DNA from: Flavobacteriales bacterium
Lineage (GTDB): Bacteria; Bacteroidota; Bacteroidia; Flavobacteriales; Schleiferiaceae
Length of the DNA: 64,000 bases
Assembly: GCA_002707525.1 (NCBI GenBank)
Contig: PAND01000026.1
Location: 1-64,000 of the forward strand
Direction: 5' to 3'
Position 1 is the stretch's first letter. Each line of letters starts with the position of its first letter. The notes below the pieces were generated by a model, which had not been told where the DNA came from, searched no databases, and saw nothing but the letters and a program-made list of their open reading frames with translations. Positions 8,868 to 18,015 of the stretch are shown in pieces. A program made the position numbers and the translations under genes.

Positions 8868-10013
8868 TTATTCAATGGCCTTTGCTCCGTCGTAAATATT
8901 ATCTTCCGATATTACTTCACATACGGTCATTTTCTTACCATGAACAGTACCCGGAACACGAATAATTCTGCGAGGGTCTGGTGTAACTTCAAAGTCCACC
9001 AATAGTCCATCTCGCTTCATGCTCTCTATAATACTCTTTTTCCAGTTACGGCTTATGTTCTGTCTCACTGATGAGGCAGTAACTTTACCGTGTTTGGTCT
9101 TGAAATCTTTGTAGTCATACGATGCGTTCCAAGCCTCTAATACCATTCTACTGTTAGGGAGGTTGTCTTCCAAATGTGCTTTGATATCATAATCAAAATC
9201 AATTACATGGAATCCTTTACCACCACTTCTAACAACAGTTAGGTTTGCTTTAGAATTGACATTATCTTTGTACCACTTGATAACTTTCTCAGTCATCTCA
9301 GCGGCCATTCTACTGTCTTTCATTTCGTAGTCTACATCAATAAAGAACTCTTGACCCAACCATGTATTATGATAGTTGGTTAGAAGTCCTCTCTTTCTAA
9401 ACTTTCTTCGACCAGACTTTGAAAAAGGGTCTGGGCCTATGTTTTGCGGGTTTAACCACTTGCTTGTTGAATAATAGACCGCTATAGGAGCGTGTCTTCT
9501 TAGATGTTTCAACAAGACTTCTGAGTTACGAATACAGTCTTTAATCTTCTTGACGACGACTCTTTTTGCTCGTCTGTCATAGGTAAAAATTCTAAACTGT
9601 CTACGGTTTGATTGCGGAGGCAAATCAATGTCTTCTGCACTGATGCTCCTGTAATATGCTCTAATTTTACGAGTCTTTTCAAGCATCTCCATATGAGTTA
9701 TGCTTTTCTGGACCTTTGTATTTCTGGTGCTTGTTTTGCAAGCCCTTCTTAGGGCCTGAAACAGTATTGCACCGTCAGAGATATTAGGACACCCACAAAG
9801 GAGTGTCCCTTTCTTATCGCACGCAGGATGGTGTGCTTTTCCCCAGTATCGCCGGTATTGTTTGGCGACCTTTATCGGGTTCCTCATAAAGTAGTAGAAG
9901 TCATATGCGTGATGTTCACACAAGTATTCTTCTTCATTTGTCTTTACACGGCAACGCTTTCCATCCAGTCGTATATGTGTACACTGCGTTTCTCTTGCTT
10001 CTAGTGTTGTCAC
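8868..10013 (-). CDS. PriS-like archaeo-eukaryotic DNA primase with Cys3His finger (381 aa)
   Basis: The catalytic core of the archaeo-eukaryotic primase superfamily is visible. The metal-binding DxD pair is at D226 and D228 (FFIDVDYE), the nucleotide-binding SGGKGFH at 263-269, and a third acidic segment TPDPRRIIRVPGTVHG near 344-358. The N-terminus has a C-x9-C-x10-C-x2-H finger (C11, C21, C32) that two other proteins here share; a second Cys cluster (CDKKGTLLCGC) follows. It should make primers for the element's family B polymerase. GTG at 10013 was chosen because it directly follows hairpin GGGCGAATGATGCCC-TTA; an upstream ATG lies inside the hairpin. No large-subunit PriL is seen. Confidence 0.85.
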   Translation of the reverse strand: MTTLEARETQCTHIRLDGKRCRVKTNEEEYLCEHHAYDFYYFMRNPIKVAKQYRRYWGKAHHPACDKKGTLLCGCPNISDGAILFQALRRACKTSTRNTKVQKSITHMEMLEKTRKIRAYYRSISAEDIDLPPQSNRRQFRIFTYDRRAKRVVVKKIKDCIRNSEVLLKHLRRHAPIAVYYSTSKWLNPQNIGPDPFSKSGRRKFRKRGLLTNYHNTWLGQEFFIDVDYEMKDSRMAAEMTEKVIKWYKDNVNSKANLTVVRSGGKGFHVIDFDYDIKAHLEDNLPNSRMVLEAWNASYDYKDFKTKHGKVTASSVRQNISRNWKKSIIESMKRDGLLVDFEVTPDPRRIIRVPGTVHGKKMTVCEVISEDNIYDGAKAIE

Positions 10014-10021
10014 TAAGGGCA

Positions 10022-10465
10022 TCATTCGCCCAATATTTTGAAGTGTGTCAAAAGGTCACTACCCATCGCAGAAACTTGATTCGTAATGTTTACGAAATCA
10101 TTTGTTGCTGATTTGAAGGGGTTAATACCATTTGACGAGTAATTGTTTCCAGTCACTTCGTATGAAATTATCCTGTCACCATACCAACTCCCATAGAGGG
10201 AGTAATTGCGCACACTCTTTTCTGCGTCGGGGACACTTAGCATGTCTCCCATTTCGTCTCTAGGGGCCAAGAGAGCACTATATCCCATCCAAGTGAAATG
10301 TGCTGTCAGTGCCTCTTTTTTATTGACGAGGAATGAGTCGTGGAATTGGCCTCTCCTATCAGGGCCTATATGGTTAGTGGACGATAGCATCTTGCTAAGA
10401 GAATACAAATGTACTGTTTCTCTCTTGTCTAGATTTACCATCGCTAATTTGTTTTTACCAAACAT
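10022..10465 (-). CDS. Unknown protein upstream of primase (147 aa)
   Basis: A mixed protein with no recognised motif. Its neighbours are the primase and a 454-residue coiled-coil protein, so a replication role is possible but only by position. Its stop is placed just before the primase start region, and a hairpin GGCCTAACAGCCC-TAG precedes its own start. Confidence 0.68.
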   Translation of the reverse strand: MFGKNKLAMVNLDKRETVHLYSLSKMLSSTNHIGPDRRGQFHDSFLVNKKEALTAHFTWMGYSALLAPRDEMGDMLSVPDAEKSVRNYSLYGSWYGDRIISYEVTGNNYSSNGINPFKSATNDFVNITNQVSAMGSDLLTHFKILGE

Positions 10466-10490
10466 AGTTTTCTAGGGCTGTTAGGCCTGT

Positions 10491-11855
10491 TTAACCAAAT
10501 AGACTACCAAGGCCTTCAAAGCCTTTCTTTGGTTTGTCTACTTCTTTCTTGACGAGTTTAAGGAATACTTCAGCAGTTTCTTGGTCTACAGGTTTAATTG
10601 CAGCAAGTCTTGCATCCATCTCATCCATCTGGTCTTTGTACGGAGTTACACGTATTGTAAGGTCACGGTCAAGTTCATCTTCCCATTCCTTTACAGCAGC
10701 ATTCAAACTCTCAGCCTTCTTTTGGAAGGAGTTAGCACGAGCAATAAGTTGCTCTTTTCGCTTCTCGCTTCCCTTTTCTCCGGCTTCCAAAGCATTCTCA
10801 TTGAGTTCTCTTAGAACTTCTCTGATTGCTTCGTATAGTTCACCGAATTGTTGGTTAAGACTGTGTTCAACGTTCTGGGCTATTTCTTCCAGAAGCGTTT
10901 CCGTCTTGACTAGTGGTGTCAAACGTAGATTTCCTTTGGTTCGGTAATCTATTTTTCCTTTCTCGCCTGACCACACAGCATTTTCATCTGTAGGGTCGGG
11001 TCTGTTTGTATTTCCCCAAAATCTTAGCAACTTAGCAAACGGCACCAAAGTTTCAAGGTGAGGTTGTAATTTACCCTCTCCAAGTTCTTCTGGTGTTTTT
11101 TCATTTACTATTTGTACTACCCCGCCTTTAACGGTAGGGTCTGGAATTGCATTATGTCGTGATAATAGTTTCTTCATAGAACTACGCATTAGAATCTCGT
11201 CCACTGTTTTGCACAGTGAGACAAATCTATCTCGCACTCTATTTAGGAAGTCCATTTGCTGGTCTTCATCCATGATACCTTCATCTTCGTCAAAGGGTTC
11301 AATACGAATCCTTCTCCTTAGAGTGTTATCATTCACAGGTCCAACAGGCTCAGTGATAGGGTTACCGTTATCCAGTTCTCCTACTTGCTGTTGCGTTATA
11401 CCTTGCGAACGTAGCATGAATCTCCTCAGCCATTCCATGGCCGAGATATCATTATCTCCTTCGACATATACGAGTCTATATAGTTTGATTTGTTCCAAAT
11501 CTCTTTTATTGTTTCTCCGACCGATACGCTCTCTGATGAGTACGTATTCGTTACACTTCTTTAGTGTACGGATAGACCAAGACTCTTGGCAAACACCCTC
11601 ATCCCAACTTTCGTCTTCGATGGAGGTCTTGCTTCTTGTTCCAAGTATGTTTGTCGCTAGAGCGAAGGCAGTACCTCCGGTTCTAGGGGCAGGAACCACA
11701 GCAGCATTCATATCATTCTCTTGGCAGAACTCGACAAGTACTTTGTAGTCTACTTCATTAGCAGACATACGGTACTTGAGTTCGTGGCCAAGCAATGGGA
11801 TGCTTCCATGTTCCTCTGTTATCAAAAATGAACCGTTATCAATTATTTCGCTCAT
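10491..11855 (-). CDS. Unknown protein with long coiled coil (454 aa)
   Basis: The N-terminal 130 residues are mixed alpha/beta. Residues about 190-230 are acidic and helical. Residues about 300-400 form a long coiled coil rich in Glu/Leu/Ala/Lys. The C-terminus ends GFEGLGSLFG, an aromatic tip like those of other proteins in this block. Its start follows hairpin GGGCTAAAGCCCC-TAG. Probably structural or scaffold-like; no enzyme motif seen. Confidence 0.7.
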   Translation of the reverse strand: MSEIIDNGSFLITEEHGSIPLLGHELKYRMSANEVDYKVLVEFCQENDMNAAVVPAPRTGGTAFALATNILGTRSKTSIEDESWDEGVCQESWSIRTLKKCNEYVLIRERIGRRNNKRDLEQIKLYRLVYVEGDNDISAMEWLRRFMLRSQGITQQQVGELDNGNPITEPVGPVNDNTLRRRIRIEPFDEDEGIMDEDQQMDFLNRVRDRFVSLCKTVDEILMRSSMKKLLSRHNAIPDPTVKGGVVQIVNEKTPEELGEGKLQPHLETLVPFAKLLRFWGNTNRPDPTDENAVWSGEKGKIDYRTKGNLRLTPLVKTETLLEEIAQNVEHSLNQQFGELYEAIREVLRELNENALEAGEKGSEKRKEQLIARANSFQKKAESLNAAVKEWEDELDRDLTIRVTPYKDQMDEMDARLAAIKPVDQETAEVFLKLVKKEVDKPKKGFEGLGSLFG

Positions 11856-11879
11856 AGTTGTCTAGGGGCTTTAGCCCGG

Positions 11880-13145
11880 TTAGAATCTGTTGAGGAAATC
11901 GTCATCTTCCGTGGCGATTCCTACAATGTTTACCTCATCATCAGAGATGGGTATTATTCTATCAGTTACATCGTTATCAATAGTTACACGCATATTTGCT
12001 AGCGAGGATAAAATCCAAGCCTTTCTACTGTATTTGTACTTGTAATTACCATGGTTGTATAAGCAATCACTGTCTATATCAATCACGTATCTCCCTCTTG
12101 GTAGTTCTAGATTGTCATTGTTACAGTTCTTGCATACCACATTGGTATGATGTACAAAGTATTGATGTGCGCAATCAAAGACTACTGTCTTTGGTACGTT
12201 TAGAACAGGCACGATTCCGTACCATTCTATTAAGTCAATAACGCTGCTTCCAGATTTCTGAAAATTAGCATCAGATACTTTCTTGAAGCGTAAATGCCCC
12301 ACTCTTAGTATCTCTTCAGCATTCTTGAAGTCTTCACCGTAGTTGTTTCCATAACTACTTATTTGTAAAGTCTTACTTTCTGCTTTTGCTATCACGTTTA
12401 AGTCGTGATTTTCAATGTCTCTGTTGAACATATTCTGAACCCATGATTTTGCTGTATCTTCTTGTAAAGAATTCTCCCAAAGTCTAGAGGCCATGATATA
12501 ATCAAGCCCTCTCGCTTTTGAGGTGTAGCACGTTAGGTATTCTCCTGTAGAATCCAATAAAACTTGAACGTCTTTGTCAGCCGTATCAAGGGCTTTCATA
12601 GAGTCAGCAACAAATCCCCAAGACCTTACAGTTTGAGAACCATAATTATTGCTTCTGTAAGCAGTATTAGGGTACACTCTTGCCGGGTCTATAGCGATTA
12701 GGTAATACCTATCCCCTTCAGGGAAATCGGTACGTTGCTTGTAAATAGTTTCGTCACTCCAAGGGGCACCACCAGTCATACCATCTCTATGGTATGATGA
12801 ATGTGGTCCGCTGTAAGTGCTACCTATTTTGTCTTTAGTGGTGTAATCGCACTTCAATAAAAACCATTGAAGCCCGAGTACATTACATAGGAATTTTCCA
12901 TCGGTACTTATTTCAGTACGAGCAGCACGACTGTTAGTCAGTGCTGTTTGATTAAGCCCAAGAATTTTTCTTGCATTACCGTTAGTGTTTAAGTTGCTAA
13001 CAGTTAAAGTAAAATCTTGTAGGTTATGGTTATCGGTTCTACCGTTGCATCGGATTTTCCCAAAGAAATTCCATGCAAACTGACCGACACCGATTTTAAC
13101 CTCGGCATCACTTGGTTCAAAATGTTGTAATTTGTAATTATACAT
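11880..13145 (-). CDS. Possible nucleic-acid-binding protein with Zn knuckle and DDDFLNRF tail (421 aa)
   Basis: The start was moved to the ATG after hairpin GGGCTAACGCCCC-TAGAAC. The N-terminal 60 residues look beta-rich (FFGKIRCNGRT). A late Cys/His cluster (CAHQYFVHH...CKNCNND, about residues 330-350) could bind zinc. The extreme C-terminus is EDDDFLNRF, echoing bacterial SSB tips (DDDIPF). An SSB or RPA-like role beside a primase is attractive but is inference only. Confidence 0.65.
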   Translation of the reverse strand: MYNYKLQHFEPSDAEVKIGVGQFAWNFFGKIRCNGRTDNHNLQDFTLTVSNLNTNGNARKILGLNQTALTNSRAARTEISTDGKFLCNVLGLQWFLLKCDYTTKDKIGSTYSGPHSSYHRDGMTGGAPWSDETIYKQRTDFPEGDRYYLIAIDPARVYPNTAYRSNNYGSQTVRSWGFVADSMKALDTADKDVQVLLDSTGEYLTCYTSKARGLDYIMASRLWENSLQEDTAKSWVQNMFNRDIENHDLNVIAKAESKTLQISSYGNNYGEDFKNAEEILRVGHLRFKKVSDANFQKSGSSVIDLIEWYGIVPVLNVPKTVVFDCAHQYFVHHTNVVCKNCNNDNLELPRGRYVIDIDSDCLYNHGNYKYKYSRKAWILSSLANMRVTIDNDVTDRIIPISDDEVNIVGIATEDDDFLNRF

Positions 13146-13182
13146 TTTTGTTCTAGGGGCGTTAGCCCGGTTTTGTTTTGTT

Positions 13183-13485
13183 TTAAGACTCAACTTTCAG
13201 TTCTTGTACTGTTCCGTCGGCCTTGTATAGCCGTACGATGTACGATGGAGCGTTTGCTCCCTGTTGGTCTTTGAACCCATTGGGCCAGACTTTGAGAGTG
13301 TCTCCTGATTCAACGGTGAATGTCTTTGCATTTCCGTCTTGGTCAGTGGAAACTTTTCCGCTAAGGTGTGATACCTCATCAGTTTTGTTCCCTCCTTCAT
13401 CTCTCTTGTACTGTTCCCATAGTCCAGTCATTACGACGCCTTTGTTGGTGTTTCCGGCGTTCTTGTTGTTACCAATAAAACTCAT
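13183..13485 (-). CDS. Unknown beta-rich protein (100 aa)
   Basis: The start at 13485 (MSFIGNN) follows GACC after a long inverted region; an upstream in-frame ATG is possible. The protein is Gly/Lys/Asp-rich with predicted strands near the C-terminus (YIVRLYKADGTVQELKVES). No family recognised. Confidence 0.6.
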   Translation of the reverse strand: MSFIGNNKNAGNTNKGVVMTGLWEQYKRDEGGNKTDEVSHLSGKVSTDQDGNAKTFTVESGDTLKVWPNGFKDQQGANAPSYIVRLYKADGTVQELKVES

Positions 13486-13789
13486 GGTCTGGGGTACTAC
13501 TAGAGAGTCTATAAGACCCCCTACTAGCACCGGTTGGAGGAAATACCACCACGGGTATAGTTCCTCCTATTTTTGGGATATACCGATTCCCCCGTGTAGA
13601 CTTGTATTGCTTTAAACACTCTACACAGGCTCGTTCATCCTAGTCGGCTACCTGCCTGCAGAATTAAGACGTTACACGCCTTAATTCATACTCGTTTAAT
13701 AATTTCTTATTATTTATAATTGCCCTTGCTTACCTGCTTGGGTCTAGGGGTGGTTTATTTCACCCACCCGGATTTTTAATTTTCAGATT
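13486..13789. other. Non-coding stretch with inverted repeats
   Basis: No gene seen. GTGTAGA...TCTACAC (about 13592-13626) and ATTAAG...CTTAAT (about 13662-13687) form hairpins, followed by an AT-rich run near 13690-13720 and the junction hairpin family at 13743-13771. Probably the promoter/leader of the genes to the left plus end signals of the gene at right. Confidence 0.45.
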
Positions 13790-14104
13790 TCACTCTTCTT
13801 CTTCTGTTGCAGCAGAAACTACAGTTGTAGCATCTTCCGGCAGGAGAGTCCTTGCTAGTTCAGCAAGTTCATTCCAGTCGTTACGCACAGTAGTACCGGT
13901 GTTAGGCATTGCACGCATTGGCACACCTTTCTTACGGTAGGTACTTGCACGTTGGCTGACAGTGTGGACAGTTAGTCCAGTCTTCTCAGCAACTTCAGCA
14001 ACAGACTCAGAGGCCTGATAAATTGTGATGAATTCCTTAGCAGCAACAGGCTTTGCCCGTGCTCGCTTTGGGGTAACATCATGTCCTTGGGTGATTTCAC
14101 TCAT
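13790..14104 (-). CDS. Helix-turn-helix protein (104 aa)
   Basis: Residues about 28-58 read SVAEVAEKTGLTVHTVSQRASTYRKKG, a clear helix-turn-helix of the kind found in sigma-like and transposase/resolvase regulators. The C-terminus is acidic (ATEEEE). Likely a small DNA-binding regulator. Hairpin GGGCAGTAAGCCC-TAG precedes the start. Confidence 0.7.
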   Translation of the reverse strand: MSEITQGHDVTPKRARAKPVAAKEFITIYQASESVAEVAEKTGLTVHTVSQRASTYRKKGVPMRAMPNTGTTVRNDWNELAELARTLLPEDATTVVSAATEEEE

Positions 14105-14115
14105 GGTCTAGGGGC

Positions 14116-14808
14116 TTACTGCCCGTGAACTTCAATTAAACTGTGGTACATGTCCACGTTAAGCGCAACTCTCATTATGTCCAATACTGGTGATATTGGT
14201 ACTTGAATTGATTCTTTGCCCGAATAGGGCATATTACTGTTTACAGCATGTAGGATAAAGGGATGAACTTCCAGTAAGTCTTTCGTCTTAACTGTAGTTA
14301 GTTCTTCTATTTCCATAAAATGCTCACAACTTCCGTCAATTAGTTCTATTGTGTTGTCTAACAACAATACAGCAATTGCGGGAAACGCTTTGATTAGCGT
14401 TCCGTCGTCTGTTTCTGACATAGGAGATTGCCCCGGCCCGTTCCATTCAAGGTTCCAAGCCAGCAATCTTTTATCTTCTATTTCTATTGGTTTACAATTG
14501 AAACGTAGATTTCCTTCGTCATTTAGCAAGTTATTCCATATTTTATCGAATGAACTCCGGAGTTTTGCACTCCAGTCCATATCATGATATTCTGCCCAGA
14601 GCCTTGCGCTCTGTTGTAATTTATGCATGAAGCCTTCTAGCGGGTCTTTGTAGAACCCGGGTCGTGACTTCACATCTTTCTTCAATCCACGCACATCTAT
14701 TGTGCGCATTTTCCTCGGTACAAATCCCAGTATGGGAGTAGGTACCTCTTTTTCTTGGGGTGAATAATCTTTAGAATGCATTGCTATAATAGCATCTATT
14801 CTAGACAT
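14116..14808 (-). CDS. Unknown protein, translationally coupled (230 aa)
   Basis: The ATG at 14808 overlaps the upstream stop (ATGTCTAG), giving an eight-base overlap. That is why this start is preferred over one 48 bases upstream. It is mixed alpha/beta with a basic N-terminus. No motif recognised. Confidence 0.68.
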   Translation of the reverse strand: MSRIDAIIAMHSKDYSPQEKEVPTPILGFVPRKMRTIDVRGLKKDVKSRPGFYKDPLEGFMHKLQQSARLWAEYHDMDWSAKLRSSFDKIWNNLLNDEGNLRFNCKPIEIEDKRLLAWNLEWNGPGQSPMSETDDGTLIKAFPAIAVLLLDNTIELIDGSCEHFMEIEELTTVKTKDLLEVHPFILHAVNSNMPYSGKESIQVPISPVLDIMRVALNVDMYHSLIEVHGQ

Positions 14809-15271
14809 CGTACTCCCCAACCATTGCGTTGAAAATTGTTTTACCAAATACATCAATGAGCGTAAAGCCCACGTATTGGTAACGTTCTTTTTGTTGTTGC
14901 GTTAGACATTCGTCTTTCGCTAGTTCTCTTACGAACTCTCTTTTTAGTGTGTATTCCAAACGGGCAATATGCCCTTCATGCTTTGGATTAAATTTAGGTT
15001 GTATGTCACCTATCCAAATGCGATGTTTGATTGACCCTGTCGTAATTTGACCTAGATTGCACAACTTAAATTCGTGCTTGTATCTATCGTCATAAAAGGG
15101 TTTAACTTGAAACCTATTGGCACTAGAACCTGTGTTCTTAGTATACCACTTTTGGTCTGCAGTTTGTAAATTTAGTACTACAGGAGTAAGTAATGATAAT
15201 TGTTGCTCGGCAATATGAGAATTATGATAATTCTCTTTGCTCATAGCAATCCAGCGTTTAATCACTGTCAT
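14801..15271 (-). CDS. Unknown protein (156 aa)
   Basis: Polar, mixed alpha/beta protein with no recognised motif. Starts directly after CTTAG of a GGGCTAAATGAAGTCC hairpin-like junction. Overlaps the next gene by eight bases, suggesting coupled expression and perhaps a complex. Confidence 0.68.
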   Translation of the reverse strand: MTVIKRWIAMSKENYHNSHIAEQQLSLLTPVVLNLQTADQKWYTKNTGSSANRFQVKPFYDDRYKHEFKLCNLGQITTGSIKHRIWIGDIQPKFNPKHEGHIARLEYTLKREFVRELAKDECLTQQQKERYQYVGFTLIDVFGKTIFNAMVGEYDV

Positions 15272-15280
15272 CTAAGGACT

Positions 15281-16738
15281 TCATTTAGCCCGTTCTGTCA
15301 AATAGTGCACAAATCTCTTAATTTCTTGAGGCGTGGTTTGCCCACGTACCCTCAATTCAGATTCAAATGCTTGTGCCCACACTAAGTATGTACTTGCGTT
15401 TGTTGGAGTAACCCTTCTTGGGGCTTCTCCTTTGTTATACAAGTTTCTTTCTTCAGGTGTAGTTCTTCTGTCTTCTAACTGTAATACTGCAGTTCTTGCG
15501 CTGTAGAATCTTCTTATGAACTTTACTTGTTCATCAGTAAGTTCTTGTTCTACTTCATCGTAGCCTCCAAGGAATTCTGGCATAGTGAATACATTGATTA
15601 CATTAGGTAATGTGAATTCTGCGCACTGTAAATCCTTTATCTCGCTACTGCTTGCTGCTAGTAATGGATGGATAGAAGTAGACGATACGTCTTGCTCCCA
15701 TAGAATGATAACATCATTCAATCCCCATCCGATAAGTGTTTTTTTGTTAGCCACTCCGAGATACATTGTATCGCAACCATTAACCAAACTGTTTAGGCTC
15801 TTAGTTGAAATTGATTCTCTTTGGAATGCTATAGACTGTTCTACTCCGTTGCTGTAATAAGAGCGATATTTTCCTCGCTCTCTACCAGTTCCGTGGTTGC
15901 CATACTCTAGCGATAATTCGCTACTAGCAGGGCTTGCTCCACAAAACCCAACAGTGTTAGGCTTGAAATGAGCGATAAGTTCGCCCTTTTCTTTTGAAGA
16001 TGATTGTGATGCTTTGTTTAGTAACCATCTTCCATGTTTTGGCTTTATACCAATAATGGAATCTGGTTCAATCTTATCAATCAACTCAGGGTCTGATAAC
16101 CCATAGTTAATAGTCACATTCTTTGCTCTTCTGTATTCGACAATATTATCATTGGCAACTGCCTTAAATGGCCGCATGCCTGCATATGCTGCGAGTCCTA
16201 TACCAACGCCATCGTTAGTTAGTCTCTCACGCTGTACTATTCTCTTAAAGATATTACTTCTTTGTTGTAGGGTTTGTCTCCAATTCCCTGTACGCTTGTG
16301 TATCATAGCAAAAATTTCAGAACTAACAAACAGGAGGAAGGAGTTGTTACTCGTCCCTCTAGTAATAGTAGGTTCTTTCTTTACATTGAGTGGTATACCC
16401 AATCCATCTTTACCGCTGATTAGTACACTAAATGGTCGTGTGCCTTCTACTTTAGTGTAGATGTTGGCAACTAGACCTGTATTAATACAACAAAATGACA
16501 TATACAATTTGCTTCCGTCACAAACTAACGATATACGAAACTTAGATTGGGAACTTCCACTGTTCCATCTATTAGTTCTCGTATGTTTATCGTACTTGCT
16601 TGCTGTGTAAGTTAGTGCTTGTTCAATAAACGCATAAGGGATTGGAACCTCGATGGTTTCAATACCGCCTTCTGCGCATCCAGATAGAAGGTAGTCGTGT
16701 AACTCCCTGCCATCTGCGCTATTAAGCCAATCTTTCAT
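15281..16738 (-). CDS. Large unknown protein (485 aa)
   Basis: Mostly beta-rich over residues 30-370, with a helical C-terminal 100 residues (EQELTDEQVKFIRRFYSAR). No catalytic motif recognised. A clamp-like or structural role could be considered from the beta content, but nothing diagnostic is visible. The start follows hairpin GCCTCTAAGTAGGCC-TAG. Confidence 0.7.
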   Translation of the reverse strand: MKDWLNSADGRELHDYLLSGCAEGGIETIEVPIPYAFIEQALTYTASKYDKHTRTNRWNSGSSQSKFRISLVCDGSKLYMSFCCINTGLVANIYTKVEGTRPFSVLISGKDGLGIPLNVKKEPTITRGTSNNSFLLFVSSEIFAMIHKRTGNWRQTLQQRSNIFKRIVQRERLTNDGVGIGLAAYAGMRPFKAVANDNIVEYRRAKNVTINYGLSDPELIDKIEPDSIIGIKPKHGRWLLNKASQSSSKEKGELIAHFKPNTVGFCGASPASSELSLEYGNHGTGRERGKYRSYYSNGVEQSIAFQRESISTKSLNSLVNGCDTMYLGVANKKTLIGWGLNDVIILWEQDVSSTSIHPLLAASSSEIKDLQCAEFTLPNVINVFTMPEFLGGYDEVEQELTDEQVKFIRRFYSARTAVLQLEDRRTTPEERNLYNKGEAPRRVTPTNASTYLVWAQAFESELRVRGQTTPQEIKRFVHYLTERAK

Positions 16739-16755
16739 ATTTGTTCTAGGCCTAC

Positions 16756-16959
16756 TTAGAGGCGTTTTTCTACTGCTGCTCGCATTTCTTTTTCTCTGGC
16801 TTCTAGTTCGTCAAAATTGACGACACTTACAAAGTCCATTAGTTGTGCTAAACAGTCAGCAATATCAGATAAAGAGATAGCAATGTTTTCCAGATGCTCG
16901 TTTTGAACATCGGCGGATTTTGCCATATCTTTGAGTAGTTCTAGTCTCGGAACGCTCAT
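16756..16959 (-). CDS. Small helical protein (67 aa)
   Basis: Two amphipathic helices with heptad spacing (LEHLENIAISLSDIADCLAQLMDFV) suggest a short coiled coil. Starts after GGAAGAATGATTCCTCC-TAG. Role unknown. Confidence 0.65.
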   Translation of the reverse strand: MSVPRLELLKDMAKSADVQNEHLENIAISLSDIADCLAQLMDFVSVVNFDELEAREKEMRAAVEKRL

Positions 16960-16971
16960 ATCTAGGAGGAA

Positions 16972-17361
16972 TCATTCTTCCTCTGTTGGTTTACATTGGT
17001 CAGTTCCACACTCGCTAATAGTAAGTGTGTCTGATTTTAGTTCAACCGCCTCCATACTGCCTGCATTGCTTTCACCTCTACGGTGATGGTCATGCAAGTC
17101 TATGTATCTCCAGTTGGCATTTACTAGCCACTGCATGAATACATATAGGGGAGTTTGCGATGTTGTGTTACATAAATCTAGTTTCTCAACTATAGAATTA
17201 TGAATCTCGTCCAATGTGTATACCAAGTCGTCAAATTGTTTCTTGGTAATAAATTTGTCAAGAAGTTCCTCTTCTACACTGGTTAGGTTCCTGCCGTTTG
17301 GGGCAAGTCCTATTAGTTCGTGAGTAAGGTCTTCCATGCGAATTAAATCGTCGTTTGACAT
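16972..17361 (-). CDS. Unknown protein (129 aa)
   Basis: Helical protein whose C-terminus holds a Cys pair (ECGTDQCKPTEEE). No motif recognised. The stop lies in the loop of the GGAAGA/TTCCTCC junction hairpin. Confidence 0.65.
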   Translation of the reverse strand: MSNDDLIRMEDLTHELIGLAPNGRNLTSVEEELLDKFITKKQFDDLVYTLDEIHNSIVEKLDLCNTTSQTPLYVFMQWLVNANWRYIDLHDHHRRGESNAGSMEAVELKSDTLTISECGTDQCKPTEEE

Positions 17362-17363
17362 TT

Positions 17364-17576
17364 CTAAGATTCCTCACTCTTCGGTGTATTTGAATCGTCG
17401 GCCAATTTCTCTTGGCCTTTTCGCTGTTCTCTTTTATTGTTATTTACAGCAAGTTTATTTTTATTCTCTTTCTTGAATCTATTTCTTATGGCTATAAATT
17501 CCCAGAATTTATTGTAGTATAATCCGCCAGTAGTCTTTGATGACTCAAGTTTTTTCATAAAGCGTTTAGACGCCAC
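17364..17576 (-). CDS. Small highly basic protein (70 aa)
   Basis: Lys/Arg/Asn-rich across residues 1-50 (FMKKLESSK, NRFKKENKNKLAVNNNK), then an acidic Ser-rich tail. Such charge suggests nucleic-acid binding. Two bases separate it from the next start. Function unknown. Confidence 0.6.
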   Translation of the reverse strand: MASKRFMKKLESSKTTGGLYYNKFWEFIAIRNRFKKENKNKLAVNNNKREQRKGQEKLADDSNTPKSEES

Positions 17577-17606
17577 TAGGACCCCGTTTTAATAAGGTCA
17601 TCTACA

Positions 17607-17843
17607 TTAGAATACTGATTGCCCAGTACCTATTGCATAAAAAGAACACCTTCCTGTTGTGGCCCTGCGTAAAAACACATTAAGGTCACAATCAGGAAGG
17701 TATAGTACAAATCCTTTTGAATTTGTAGTCAGTTCTCCTGTTAAATAGTCAAACTCCTCTACATAGATGTCACGTCTTGCTAATGCTTGACGGACTCTAG
17801 AATTGGTTCTGACTGATAGCGTTCTTTGTTGTTCACAAAACAT
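17607..17843 (-). CDS. Unknown small protein (78 aa)
   Basis: Arg-rich N-terminus followed by a beta-rich half. No family recognised. It is followed upstream by a 170-base non-coding gap with a TCCCTTTAGGGA hairpin near 17903. Confidence 0.58.
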   Translation of the reverse strand: MFCEQQRTLSVRTNSRVRQALARRDIYVEEFDYLTGELTTNSKGFVLYLPDCDLNVFLRRATTGRCSFYAIGTGQSVF

Positions 17844-18015
17844 TTCGCTCTAAGGTCATAACGCAATACATAGATACTCCATACCTCATTAAATTGGAAG
17901 CATCCCTTTAGGGACTTTTTCCGCATTAATCGTGTTATATTACGTATTACGTTACACCGACTCGCTTACCTGCTAGGCTTCTTTATACCTTGAAGCCATT
18001 AGTCTAAGTCTGGTA